NCBI GenBank assembly: GCA_002316275.1
Contig: DCDE01000017.1
Coordinates: 1 to 24,437, forward strand
Source: Caldifarciminota bacterium UBA1063
GTDB taxonomy: Bacteria > Hydrothermota > Hydrothermia > UBA1063
Direction: 5' to 3'
DNA: 24,437 nucleotides
Shown here: piece after piece, positions 1-7,958 of the stretch
How the letters are laid out: the number at the start of each line of letters is the position of its first letter
Numbering within the stretch: position 1 is the first letter of the stretch
Program-made: the position numbers and the translations under genes
Notes under the pieces: generated by a model
Seen by the model: only the letters and a program-made list of their open reading frames with translations
Database searches by the model: none
Told to the model about the DNA's origin: nothing

Positions 1-475
1 TAAGGATCTTAGTCACACCGGAACCGAAAAGCTTCTGAAGAGTTTTCAAGGAAGCTCCTCTGGGGTAGATTTTAGACAAATATTCAAGCAAAGGGATTTT
101 GCTTTCAATATTCTTTTTTGCGAGTTTGTATATGTACGAGCCTCTCTCAACTATTCCGGGTGGAAAGAATAAAGGAATTACTTCAGAAAGACTGGCAACA
201 TAGTAGTCGCTGATCCACTTAGCGAGCTCAATGTATTCTGAAGACGTTGAGAACTCAGGGGTCATTATTGCTTCTACCAGTTTTACCTTTTCCTCAGGTA
301 AGTCAGATTTTTCCGAAAGCTCATAGATGACACCCTTCGAGTGGGTCTTCATAAAAGGCACAACAACCACACTTCCCACAGCTGCAGTGTCCATAAGCTG
401 GCGAGGGACTTTATAGGTAAAATAATCCAGTCTCGTATGAGGGATGATTACCTTCGCGAAGTTTTTAGAACTCAT
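1..475 (-). CDS. priA: Primosomal protein N' PriA (replication restart helicase), N-terminal part
   Basis: This is the N-terminal 158 residues of a leftward gene that runs off the left edge. The reading frame opens with MSSKNFAKVIIPH and shows the PriA 3'-DNA-binding-domain signature: LDYFTYKVP near residue 17, then the VVVVPF and KGVIYEL strands, then AKWISDYYVASLSEVIPLFFPPG around 84–106. In the family this domain recognises the 3' end of the leading strand at stalled forks and precedes a winged-helix and a superfamily-2 helicase. Those later domains lie outside the window and were not seen. The ATG (475–473) overlaps the tamB stop codon by 11 bp, so translation is probably coupled to tamB. 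Identification rests on the N-terminal domain only, but the pattern is characteristic. Confidence 0.85.
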   Translation of the reverse strand, partial: MSSKNFAKVIIPHTRLDYFTYKVPRQLMDTAAVGSVVVVPFMKTHSKGVIYELSEKSDLPEEKVKLVEAIMTPEFSTSSEYIELAKWISDYYVASLSEVIPLFFPPGIVERGSYIYKLAKKNIESKIPLLEYLSKIYPRGASLKTLQKLFGSGVTKIL

Positions 476-3400
476 AAAGATATTCAATGCCAATTTGGAA
501 CATCTGGCTTTTATTCCTCTCAACAAAAACGCCGAAATTTTTTTCCAGTTTATAGCGAATCTGAAACATATCCTTTGTAATGTCAAAGATGTCGTGGGAA
601 TACCAAAAATAGAGACTGGGGGTTAGGTATAATCCGATAAGGAGAGACGGGTTTTCCATACTGCCACCGTTACTTTCAAGTCTAAATTCCTGAAGCCCGA
701 CCGCTCGACGTAGATTCTGAGAAATAACGGTGCTCGCAAGGCTAAAAGCCCTGTTCTTTATGTCCTGAAGTTCCGAAGCCTGCATCGAAACTCCATTGTA
801 GTAAACCCTTCCAAAAGTGAGGAGATACAGAATATTGAGTTCATCCAGCGGAGGTTCTGAATAGAGCGAAATTTGAGGGTTATTAAATGTCCCAGATAGA
901 TTCATTGTTATATTGAATGTATCCACCTTCGAGCTTGCTTTTATCGACAGATTTGGCTCCAAGGTTTCGGTTGAAGTGAAATTAACAACCCCTGATTCGA
1001 CATTGAAGACCCTATCAAGGTAGAGGAAGTATCCTTTCACAACTTCCGCACTTCCATCGAGAAACGTCTTCCCTTCAGCCATATGAAAGACCAGATCTCC
1101 TTTTATTTCAATATCTGCAATTTCGTTAACGAGGAATGCATTTCCTTCACTTGTTATGTTTAGAATTATGTTTAAGTTTCGTGGTGGTGGGCTTGATGAT
1201 GATGCGGGTGTTGCTCGAAGGCTCTGGAAGATTGTGGCTTCCTTCACAGTCACATCACCTCTTACGAAAAGCTCGTTTTCTTTGGCATTGAAGTTAATAT
1301 TTCCATCACCAGATATGAATATGTTGTATGCTGGGTATAAGGATGCATTAGAAGCCCTGATTAGAAGGTTAATTTCCCTTGATACATCAAATATATTTTT
1401 GCCATACCCAGAGACACTTATAGTACCCTGGGTTGTGGAGATTACTCCTTTCTTTACATCGAATTGATCACCTGTAAGCTCTGCTAAAATGTCCGCCTTG
1501 CTGATTTCAAGTTGAATTGGAACATAAAGCCCTGAGAGGTCGTAAACCCTCAAATACCCGTTTAGGAAAGGTTTTTCATCTATCTTTCCATGGACAACTA
1601 CGTCACCCTTAAGGTCAATTTTGTTTAGGAGAAGCTGGTTCTTTGAAAGTTCAGTTATCAATTCGGGTGGTATGTCATATACATGTGCTCTTAGTGTGTA
1701 TTCATCATCTTTTCTCAGAGTGAACTCCATGGGCTCTATGGAGAATTTCGACGGAACGAATCCACTTAAGATGATATTCGTATTTTGTCCAGAAACTGTA
1801 GCGCTATCGAGGATAATGCCATTCTGGTTTACCCTTGCTTGGGCTTCGAGTTGGATCTCTGGGGAGCCACCATATTTAAATTTTTCGCCTTTCATCGAAA
1901 AAGTACAAACAGGGTTATCCAGGGTACCGTTCAAATAAAATTCACCGCTCAGGATACCAGATATGTTAAGGGCCTCTCTAATAGGAATGGAGGCCAATTT
2001 CATCATTACATTTATGTTTTGTGTTTTACCATCGACATAACCAAAGAAATAGAGAGGAGCACCGTTAATTAGGATCACTGAAGAATCTACAACAGAAATC
2101 CCCGTTTTATTTCTCGTAATCTTTATAGGACCTGAGGTCTCAAGGGTGTCTCTTACAAAAAATATGTGAACATCACTTGCGGTAAATGCCGTTTCATTCT
2201 CTCCGACGTATAAAGAGGCATTGCCTTCAAATTTTGTTTTTTCAGAGTTGCCTTTAAGGTTGAAAACTATATTATTGAGTGTATCTATTACAGCAACTGC
2301 TGAAAGAGTGTCCATCTTAATTCCCTTCAGTAGGGCTTCTTCTATAGTTATGTGTACTACATCGGTTTCGCCTCGTGATTCTGCCGAAGCATAAAGGTGC
2401 TTACAGCTAATGCCATAACCCTCCAGATCTATCCCTTTTAAAACTGCGTATCCGTTACGCTTTGTGTCCGAGATTTCGTATTTTGCGTCTATTTCAACAT
2501 TCCCATTCAAATCGCTCATTATGTCGGATGGGTATAGATTACCTGCAAGTTGCACGGCATATAATTTGTGCCTATAGATAACCTTTGCTTGTAGATTTGT
2601 GTACGTTGAAGTCATATTGTGTATAGTTAGAGCCAATGTGCTGTTTGAGTATGCAAAATCGGCAGATATTTTGAATGGGCTCGATTTCATGTAAGTGAGT
2701 TGTTCTATAGTTACAACGCCATTTATTTTTTCGGGTGTAGCGACGATTGAAGCATAAGCCACACCTTTAAATCCTGACTCATTTAGTGAGAGATTTGCAT
2801 TGGAAATAGAGAGTTTCTTCTCTTTTAAAAGGTACACACCTTCTCCAACAATTCTATTATTTCTATAAATAAAAGAAGCTGATTTTACTATTATAGCATT
2901 GGGAAGATCGAAAGTGAAGCTGCCACTTACGCTTTTTAGGATCTGTTCCTGTAATTTTAGAGTTTCGCAGGCGAGGTTGCCAGCTTTTGAATTTAGATTG
3001 TATGATGCAGAAACGTCATTTGCAGAATAATCTAAGTAATTAATCGATTCTAGATTTATTGTTATTGAGTCTTGAAGGGCAATTACTCCAGAGACGCCAG
3101 AAGCTGAGATTTTATCGTTTTGTAACTCAAAAGCTTTTATTGTGATACGGCTTCTTTGTATGATTACGTCAGCATAAATACAAAAGTTCTCCTCCTGAAA
3201 AGCGAGATCGTTAATATATGCTTTAACACTGTAAGCTTGTCCCAACTTTTTGCCATTTAAAAAGAGATTGTCAAAGTAAAGGTTTGTAGAGTCAATCATG
3301 ATATGTCCGCTTCCTATTTTGAATTCATTGATGGAGATTGGAATACTTATCTCAGTAAGCCCATGAGAAGGTCCTTCTCCTTTCCTAAATGTGAGTTCCT

Positions 3401-3707
3401 TGGGTCTTAGGGTGAGGCTCCCAACGGAAATGGAGGAAATCGTTCTCTTAAAGAGTAGAGATGGTGCGTTGTATTTTACAACGAAGTCATTTATTTCAAG
3501 TGCATCACCAAGCGTAAGACTCTGAAAGGTAAGCTTACCGAATATGTTAAATCTATAACCCGATAGTGTAGCATGGATCCCCGTATTCTCTTTTAAAAAA
3601 TTCAGTATGACTGCCCTTGACGCGTAATTGAGTGCAACTAATGTTGCTCCCACTACTGCTGCTACTATGAGGACAATTATTCCGATTTTCTTAATTTTTT
3701 GTAGCAC
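465..3707 (-). CDS. tamB: TamB-like inner-membrane-anchored envelope protein (DUF490 C-terminus)
   Basis: A 1080-residue AsmA/TamB-family protein. A single membrane anchor lies at about residues 8–27, followed by a long series of short alternating β-strands typical of the hydrophobic-groove β-taco fold. The C-terminal third carries the TamB/DUF490 signature: EIKGDLVFH, FLDGSAEVVKGYF, then EPNLSIKA, SGTFNNPQISLYSEPPLDE and ILYLLTFGR near residue 960. The last ~60 residues have the family's terminal pattern (GLYLTPSLYFWYS ... RYKLEKNFGVFVE). Family members bridge the inner and outer membranes and are linked to outer-membrane biogenesis and lipid transport, so this gene points to a cell with two membranes. 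The start is GTG (3707–3705), inside the end of rpmB (31-bp overlap). It has no clear Shine–Dalgarno site, and a stop lies in frame just upstream, so no longer start exists. No TamA/BamA gene is visible here. A proline/serine-rich linker sits near residue 835. Confidence 0.85.
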   Translation of the reverse strand: MLQKIKKIGIIVLIVAAVVGATLVALNYASRAVILNFLKENTGIHATLSGYRFNIFGKLTFQSLTLGDALEINDFVVKYNAPSLLFKRTISSISVGSLTLRPKELTFRKGEGPSHGLTEISIPISINEFKIGSGHIMIDSTNLYFDNLFLNGKKLGQAYSVKAYINDLAFQEENFCIYADVIIQRSRITIKAFELQNDKISASGVSGVIALQDSITINLESINYLDYSANDVSASYNLNSKAGNLACETLKLQEQILKSVSGSFTFDLPNAIIVKSASFIYRNNRIVGEGVYLLKEKKLSISNANLSLNESGFKGVAYASIVATPEKINGVVTIEQLTYMKSSPFKISADFAYSNSTLALTIHNMTSTYTNLQAKVIYRHKLYAVQLAGNLYPSDIMSDLNGNVEIDAKYEISDTKRNGYAVLKGIDLEGYGISCKHLYASAESRGETDVVHITIEEALLKGIKMDTLSAVAVIDTLNNIVFNLKGNSEKTKFEGNASLYVGENETAFTASDVHIFFVRDTLETSGPIKITRNKTGISVVDSSVILINGAPLYFFGYVDGKTQNINVMMKLASIPIREALNISGILSGEFYLNGTLDNPVCTFSMKGEKFKYGGSPEIQLEAQARVNQNGIILDSATVSGQNTNIILSGFVPSKFSIEPMEFTLRKDDEYTLRAHVYDIPPELITELSKNQLLLNKIDLKGDVVVHGKIDEKPFLNGYLRVYDLSGLYVPIQLEISKADILAELTGDQFDVKKGVISTTQGTISVSGYGKNIFDVSREINLLIRASNASLYPAYNIFISGDGNINFNAKENELFVRGDVTVKEATIFQSLRATPASSSSPPPRNLNIILNITSEGNAFLVNEIADIEIKGDLVFHMAEGKTFLDGSAEVVKGYFLYLDRVFNVESGVVNFTSTETLEPNLSIKASSKVDTFNITMNLSGTFNNPQISLYSEPPLDELNILYLLTFGRVYYNGVSMQASELQDIKNRAFSLASTVISQNLRRAVGLQEFRLESNGGSMENPSLLIGLYLTPSLYFWYSHDIFDITKDMFQIRYKLEKNFGVFVERNKSQMFQIGIEYLYEF

Positions 3708-3862
3708 TTTGAACAGACTCTGGCTGTGACTAACTCACCTTCTACCTCGAACTCAACCCTTCTCAGGTTAGGTAGCCATCGTCTTGGGCTTTTTTTGTTG
3801 GCATGAGATACTTTGTTGCCAGATAAAGGACCCTTTCCGCAAATAGCGCACCTTTTTGCCAT
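3677..3862 (-). CDS. rpmB: 50S ribosomal protein L28 (bL28), zinc-ribbon type
   Basis: A 61-residue basic protein beginning MAKRCAICGKGP. It contains GNKVSHANKKSPRRWLPNLR, the diagnostic L28 core, and two CxxC pairs (CAIC at residues 5–8 and CSKC in the C-terminal part). Many bacterial L28 proteins keep these pairs as a zinc ribbon. It is a structural component of the large ribosomal subunit. I chose the ATG at 3862 rather than the in-frame ATG at 3916 because it gives the conserved N-terminus and follows a near-perfect GGAGGAGG Shine–Dalgarno site (3876–3869). It is the first gene of a leftward set with tamB and priA. Confidence 0.95.
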   Translation of the reverse strand: MAKRCAICGKGPLSGNKVSHANKKSPRRWLPNLRRVEFEVEGELVTARVCSKCYKKLRKSE

Positions 3863-3866
3863 TTTA

Positions 3867-3887
3867 GACCTCCTCCGTGTAAGTATA
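3867..3887 (-). promoter_or_regulatory. Shine–Dalgarno site and possible -10 element of rpmB
   Basis: Reading leftward, GGAGGAGG (3876–3869) precedes the rpmB ATG by 6 nt and decides its start. A -10-like TATACT occupies 3887–3882, only 5 nt upstream of the Shine–Dalgarno site. No good -35 hexamer is found at 16–18 bp (TTCCAT at 17 bp is weak). If TATACT is the true -10, the transcript would begin within or next to the Shine–Dalgarno site, so the promoter part of this call is weak. The ribosome-binding site is secure. Confidence 0.45.
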
Positions 3888-4042
3888 ATTTTAGTAGAGG
3901 AGTAATGGAAAATCAAAATAGGTTTAGTCCTTCTGATGCCATTAGTTCAATTAAAACTATTTAGCAGTTAATGATCAAGAATTTGGGTTGATTAGACACA
4001 TTTTACGCAGGTAAAATAGGCTTTCTGGTACAGGCTATTAAA

Positions 4043-4069
4043 TTGACTATCCATGTTTGATGCTATAAA
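4043..4069 (+). promoter_or_regulatory. Probable promoter of the tRNA–rpsO–pnp block
   Basis: A TTGACT -35-like hexamer (4043–4048) and a TATAAA -10-like hexamer (4064–4069) are separated by 15 bp. The -10 is preceded by TG one base upstream (extended -10 form, 4061–4062), which may offset the short spacer. Transcription would start near 4076, about 27 nt before tRNA-Thr. The rest of the 240-bp divergent gap (3863–4102) is AT-rich, and I see no ORF, operator or riboswitch in it. Confidence 0.5.
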
Positions 4070-4102
4070 TTATATAAACTTTAGCGTTATTTATAAATTG
4101 TT

Positions 4103-4175
4103 GCTGGTGTAGCTCAGTCGGTAGAGCAGGTGATTTGTAATCACCAGGTCGGGGGTTCAAATCCCTCCGCCAGCT
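4103..4175 (+). tRNA. tRNA-Thr (anticodon TGT)
   Basis: A 73-nt cloverleaf. The acceptor stem GCTGGTG pairs with CGCCAGC (4168–4174, one G·T pair). The D-arm has AGCTCAGTCGGTAGAGC. The anticodon stem GGTGA/TCACC encloses the loop TTTGTAA, giving anticodon TGT, which reads ACA and other ACN threonine codons. The T-arm contains GGTTCAAATCC. The discriminator base is T. CCA is not encoded (the next bases are TGT), so it must be added by a CCA-adding enzyme. It is the first of three tRNAs ahead of rpsO. Confidence 0.97.
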
Positions 4176-4205
4176 TGTATTATACTCCTAATGAAAGTGT
4201 GCGTT

Positions 4206-4292
4206 GGAGGGGTACCCAAGTGGCCAACGGGGGCAGACTGTAAATCTGCTGGCTTGACGCCTTCGGTGGTTCGAATCCACCCCCCTCCACCA
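4206..4292 (+). tRNA. tRNA-Tyr (anticodon GTA), CCA encoded
   Basis: A class II tRNA. The acceptor stem GGAGGGG pairs with CCCCTCC (4282–4288), and the discriminator A is followed by an encoded CCA (4290–4292). The anticodon stem GCAGA/TCTGC encloses the loop CTGTAAA, giving anticodon GTA for tyrosine codons UAU and UAC. The long variable arm between the anticodon and T arms is expected for bacterial tRNA-Tyr. The T-arm has GGTTCGAATCC. It is 30 nt downstream of tRNA-Thr and only 4 nt upstream of tRNA-Gly, so the three are probably one transcript. Confidence 0.97.
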
Positions 4293-4296
4293 TTAG

Positions 4297-4368
4297 GCGG
4301 GAGTGGCTCAATGGTAGAGCATCGGCCTTCCAAGCCGATGGTTGCGGGTTCGAGTCCCGTCTCCCGCT
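4297..4368 (+). tRNA. tRNA-Gly (anticodon TCC)
   Basis: A 72-nt cloverleaf. The acceptor stem GCGGGAG pairs with CTCCCGC (4361–4367), with discriminator T. The anticodon stem TCGGC/GCCGA encloses CTTCCAA, giving anticodon TCC for glycine GGA and GGG codons. The D-arm has GGCTCAATGGTAGAGC and the T-arm has GGTTCGAGTCC. CCA is not encoded. The gene ends 53 nt before rpsO, so its 3' processing could generate the 5' end of the rpsO–pnp messenger if the block is co-transcribed. Confidence 0.97.
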
Positions 4369-4373
4369 TTGTT

Positions 4374-4412
4374 TTAACTAGGATGTTAAAGTTTGCTATA
4401 ATTTAAGGAGGT
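4374..4412 (+). promoter_or_regulatory. rpsO Shine–Dalgarno site with an adjacent -10-like TATAAT
   Basis: AAGGAGGT (4405–4412) is a strong ribosome-binding site 9 nt before the rpsO ATG. A perfect TATAAT (4397–4402) lies 17 bp after a weak TTAACT (4374–4379). Used as a promoter, it would start transcription at about 4409, inside the Shine–Dalgarno site, giving a very short leader. Read-through from the tRNA promoter is an alternative. There is no room here for a structured S15 autoregulatory leader in such a short transcript. Confidence 0.4.
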
Positions 4413-4421
4413 AGCTTTTAT

Positions 4422-4691
4422 ATGGCTTTTAGTAAAGAAGAGAAAGCGAAGATTGTTGAGGAATGGGCAGGGCATGAAAATGATACGGGTTCAGTTGAAG
4501 TTCAGATTGCTCTAATTACGAAGAGAATCAGCGATCTGACCGAACACTTGAAGATTCATAAGAAAGATGTACACTCACGGTATGGACTTGTGAAAATGGT
4601 GGGGCGGAGGAAACGTTTGTTATCCTATCTTAAGAGAACTAATTTCAAGCGATATACTGAACTTACGGATAAATTGGGTATCAGAGGATGA
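4422..4691 (+). CDS. rpsO: 30S ribosomal protein S15 (uS15)
   Basis: An 89-residue protein, exactly the usual length. Family signatures are GSVEVQIALITKRISDLTEHL (about residues 23–43), KDVHSRYGL and the C-terminal RRKRLLSYLKR. S15 is a primary 16S rRNA-binding protein of the central domain of the small subunit. The ATG follows AAGGAGGT at a good distance. The stop codon overlaps the pnp start (ATGA, 4 bp). The rpsO–pnp pair is a widely conserved arrangement, and coupled translation is likely. Confidence 0.98.
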   Translation: MAFSKEEKAKIVEEWAGHENDTGSVEVQIALITKRISDLTEHLKIHKKDVHSRYGLVKMVGRRKRLLSYLKRTNFKRYTELTDKLGIRG

Positions 4692-6805
4692 TTTTTACTT
4701 TAGAACATGAACTTGCTGGTCGTAAGTTAAAGGTCGAAATTGGAAGGGTGGCAAATCAGGCTACATCTTCCCTGTTAATTTCATACGGAGATACCGTTTT
4801 ACTTGTTACAGCTGTTATTCAGGAATCTACTGAGAAGAGGGATTTTCTTCCCCTTTTAGTTGAGTACCGTGAACAATCTTATGCTGCAGGGAAAATTCCA
4901 GGTGGTTACTTTAAAAGAGAAGGCAAGCCTACCGAGAGAGAGATCTTACATGGAAGGGCTATAGATAGAGCCATAAGACCACGTTTTCCTAAAGATATGG
5001 TGAGTGATATTGAGGTAACTACTTTTTTGTTGTCTTACGATCTTGAAAATGATAGTAACTTTTTAGGTATTGTCGGAGCCTCCGCTTGCTTACACGTTTC
5101 GGAGATTGAGTTCGATGGGCCAATTGCTGCATGCAGAGTTGGAAGGATTGGTGGTAAATTCGTTATAAATCCTACAAATTCTGAGATAGAAAAGAGTGAT
5201 TTTGATATGTTATTAGCTGGATCGTCGGGTGAAATCAATATGATTGAGTTTGGAGGCAAAGAGGTTCCTGAAGATATTGTCCTTTCAGCTATTGAATTTG
5301 CACTTCCTTACCTAAAGGAAATCGAGGATTTTCAGAATGAGCTTCGTGAAAAGGTGGGGAAAACTAAAGCCCCGTACCAAAAGCTTGAAATATCTGAAGA
5401 GTTCTCACGGAAGATAGAGGAATTCGCCTTTCAGGATATTTTTGATGCTATGCACATTACAGACAGGAGGGTTCGGAATGAAGCCCTTAAGGAAGTAAGA
5501 AATTCTTTGGAGGCATATATTAAGAGCGAATACCCTCAAGAGGATTTTACCAGTGAGCTAGACCAAACACTGTACGAGCTGGAAAAAAGAATTCTTCGAG
5601 AGATGGTCCTGAAAGAAAAGAGAAGAGTTGATGGTAGGAGATATGAGGATATAAGGCCAATTACATGTGAAGTAGGAGTTCTTCCGAGGACTCATGGTTC
5701 TGCTATTTTTAGGAGGGGTGAGACTCAGACCTTAGTGGTTACGACCCTTGGAACTGGAGAAGATGTTCAGAAACTATCAGAATTAGAGCCAGAAGAGGAA
5801 AAGAGGTTTATGCTTCACTACAATTTTCCTCCTTTTTCAACAGGCGAGGTCAAGCCTTTAAGGGGTGTCTCGAGACGCGAAGTTGGGCATGGGAATCTCG
5901 CTGAAAAGGCTCTTGCTCCGCTTATTCCACAAGAAGATGTTTTCCCCTACACTATAAGAGTGGTTTCCGATGTACTGGAATCAAATGGCTCGACTTCAAT
6001 GGCAACGGTGTGCGGTGGTTCGCTTTCTCTTATGGATGCTGGTGTGCCTATTAAATCGGCTTGTGCGGGGATTTCCACAGGTTTAGTAAAGGATGGTGAT
6101 GAATATGTTTTACTTACCGATATTGTTGGTGCTGAAGACCACTATGGCGACATGGACTTTAAAGTGGCTGGGACTGAGAAGGGTATAACTGCAATCCAGC
6201 TGGATCTTAAAATACGTGGTCTTACAATGGGAATTATCGGTGAAACATTCCAGCGTGCAAAGGAGGCGAGGGTTTTCATTTTAGAGATCATGAATACTAC
6301 GCTAAACAAACCTCGAGAGAGTATTTCTGTTTTTGCTCCTAAAGTTTCGTCTATTACCGTGCCTATTGAGAAGATTGGTTTGATAATCGGCCCAGGTGGA
6401 AGGAATATAAAAAAGATCACGGAACAAACAGGTACCAAAATAGAGATTGAGGATGGGAGTGGAAGAGTTTTGATTTCTGGTTATAGTCAAGAGAATGTCG
6501 AAGAAGCAAAAGAAATTATCAGTGGAATGGTTCAGGAAGTAGAACTTGGGAAGATCTATATGGGAGTGGTAAAAAGAGTCGTCCCATTTGGAGCCTTTGT
6601 GGAGGTACTCCCTGGCAAGGAGGGCCTGCTTCACATTTCCGAGATTGCAGATACTCGTATCAATAAAGTCGAAGATGTTCTAAAGGTTGGGGATAAAGTT
6701 TTGGTGAAGGTTATTGGAATTGATGAAAATGGAAAGTTTAAACTCTCACGGAAACAAGCTATGAAGGCTGGAATGGGAACGTCTGAAGAAGATGGTACCG
6801 AATAG
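4688..6805 (+). CDS. pnp: Polyribonucleotide nucleotidyltransferase (PNPase)
   Basis: A 705-residue 3'→5' phosphorolytic exoribonuclease, full length for the family. It carries two RNase PH-like halves (about residues 5–140 and 300–530) separated by an α-helical linker. The second half contains DIVGAEDHYGDMDFKVAGT, in which D484 and D490 match the catalytic metal-binding aspartates of known PNPases. A KH domain follows (IIGPGGRNI, GxxG loop at 568–571), then an S1 domain at about 618–690 (FGAFVEV, EGLLHISEI). It acts in mRNA turnover, forming trimers in known cases. The start overlaps the rpsO stop by 4 bp. Its own 3' end overlaps the next gene by 14 bp. Confidence 0.97.
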   Translation: MIFTLEHELAGRKLKVEIGRVANQATSSLLISYGDTVLLVTAVIQESTEKRDFLPLLVEYREQSYAAGKIPGGYFKREGKPTEREILHGRAIDRAIRPRFPKDMVSDIEVTTFLLSYDLENDSNFLGIVGASACLHVSEIEFDGPIAACRVGRIGGKFVINPTNSEIEKSDFDMLLAGSSGEINMIEFGGKEVPEDIVLSAIEFALPYLKEIEDFQNELREKVGKTKAPYQKLEISEEFSRKIEEFAFQDIFDAMHITDRRVRNEALKEVRNSLEAYIKSEYPQEDFTSELDQTLYELEKRILREMVLKEKRRVDGRRYEDIRPITCEVGVLPRTHGSAIFRRGETQTLVVTTLGTGEDVQKLSELEPEEEKRFMLHYNFPPFSTGEVKPLRGVSRREVGHGNLAEKALAPLIPQEDVFPYTIRVVSDVLESNGSTSMATVCGGSLSLMDAGVPIKSACAGISTGLVKDGDEYVLLTDIVGAEDHYGDMDFKVAGTEKGITAIQLDLKIRGLTMGIIGETFQRAKEARVFILEIMNTTLNKPRESISVFAPKVSSITVPIEKIGLIIGPGGRNIKKITEQTGTKIEIEDGSGRVLISGYSQENVEEAKEIISGMVQEVELGKIYMGVVKRVVPFGAFVEVLPGKEGLLHISEIADTRINKVEDVLKVGDKVLVKVIGIDENGKFKLSRKQAMKAGMGTSEEDGTE

Positions 6806-7958
6806 TAATGTTGGTAAACCCTTCAAAATTCCCCTTTTCGAAACATACTTCGATGATGAAGACATAGAATCCGTTGTAGGAGTTCTAAGGAGTGGTTGGA
6901 TTTCTACTGGCCCCAAAACAGAGGAGCTGGAGAGAGCTTTCGCAGAATATTATGGCGTCCATTATGCTCTTTTTGTCTCGTCAGGAACTGCGTCTTTACA
7001 CCTTGCATACCTTGCGGCAGGTATTAATAAGAACTCTACAGTTGTTTTGCCATCGTTCACGTATATCTCCACGTTGACCCCGTTAATGTGGATTGGGTGC
7101 AGATTTAGGTTTGCCGATATACAGTCCATTGAGAAACCTGTAGTGGCACCAGATACCATTAATGAGGCTTTAAAGGATGACGCAGAATACGTCATCTATC
7201 TTCCCTATGCGGGCTTTTTAGATGGGATAGATCATATTAAGAAATTTTGTGATGATAAAGGTGTAAAACTTCTTGAGGATGCATCGCATTGTCATGGATC
7301 TTGTTGGAATGGCATAAGAGCTGGCAATCTTGGGATTGCGGCTGGTATGTCCTTGTATGCGAATAAAAATATTACGACGGGTGAAGGTGGTGTTCTTCTT
7401 ACCAACGATGAACTCATTTATAGTAGGGCAAAGCTCTTAAGATCACAGTGTATCACAAGTACGTCTTTTGAAAGATATCAAGGGCTAGAGATGGATTATG
7501 ATATTGTAGAGATCGGGTATACTTATAGAGCTACTGAGATCCAGGCGGCGCTTGGACTTTCACAACTCAAAAAACTTGGATGGACTACCGAAAGGCGGCG
7601 TGAGCTTGTGGGACTTTACCGAAGGCTTCTCGAGGATGTAGAGGAAATAGTAATTCCTTTTGAAGATTACAGGTTTTCGGGGAATTATATATTCTCGATT
7701 TTTTCTAAAGTGGACAGAGATGCCCTAAGGGGCTATTTATTTGAAAAGGGAATCCAGACAAGCATTCATTATAAGCCTCTGCATCTTTTTAAAGCTGTTG
7801 GTAGGGAGGTGGGGCCTTTGAGGTTGCCCGTGACTGAGAAAGCATACAAGATGCAGATCACACTTCCCTTATTTCCGACCATGAGAGAGGAATGGGTTGA
7901 GTATATAGTGGGGGCCATAAAGGATGGAGTTGTTAAGATCAAGCATTCTGGAAAATAA
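6792..7958 (+). CDS. DegT/DnrJ/EryC1/StrS-family PLP-dependent aminotransferase
   Basis: A 388-residue fold-type I PLP enzyme. The N-terminus has PLFETYFDDEDIESV and SGWISTGPKTEELERAF, typical of sugar aminotransferases. SSGTASLHLA (63–72) is the phosphate-binding turn, and EDASHCHG (162–169) carries the aspartate that contacts the PLP ring nitrogen. NKNITTGEGG (191–200) holds the expected Schiff-base lysine, K192. Family members transfer an amino group to keto-sugars linked to nucleotides for surface polysaccharide or antibiotic sugars. The exact substrate cannot be read from the sequence. It is unusual that no sugar-nucleotide epimerase or glycosyltransferase lies nearby: it sits between pnp (14-bp overlap) and a pyrK-like gene (35-bp overlap). 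The ATG at 6792 is the only suitable start. Confidence 0.85.
   Translation: MVPNSNVGKPFKIPLFETYFDDEDIESVVGVLRSGWISTGPKTEELERAFAEYYGVHYALFVSSGTASLHLAYLAAGINKNSTVVLPSFTYISTLTPLMWIGCRFRFADIQSIEKPVVAPDTINEALKDDAEYVIYLPYAGFLDGIDHIKKFCDDKGVKLLEDASHCHGSCWNGIRAGNLGIAAGMSLYANKNITTGEGGVLLTNDELIYSRAKLLRSQCITSTSFERYQGLEMDYDIVEIGYTYRATEIQAALGLSQLKKLGWTTERRRELVGLYRRLLEDVEEIVIPFEDYRFSGNYIFSIFSKVDRDALRGYLFEKGIQTSIHYKPLHLFKAVGREVGPLRLPVTEKAYKMQITLPLFPTMREEWVEYIVGAIKDGVVKIKHSGK

Noticed and set aside
341..580. Open frames opposite the priA/tamB junction, and several others opposite tamB (for example 1156–1467, 1621–1938)
   Set aside because: They lie antisense to well-supported genes, lack ribosome-binding sites and show no family-like motifs.
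3863..3916. Longer rpmB start adding 18 residues
   Set aside because: The conserved L28 N-terminus MAKRC and the strong GGAGGAGG site both point to the ATG at 3862; the extension covers the ribosome-binding site itself.
4016..4041. Imperfect inverted repeat AATAGGC ... GGCTATT upstream of the tRNA promoter
   Set aside because: Only five outer base pairs match and a G–G mismatch follows; this is not distinguishable from chance in AT-rich DNA.
4191..4406. A 71-codon open frame across tRNA-Tyr and tRNA-Gly
   Set aside because: It is the translation of two structural RNA genes; the cloverleaves explain the sequence fully.
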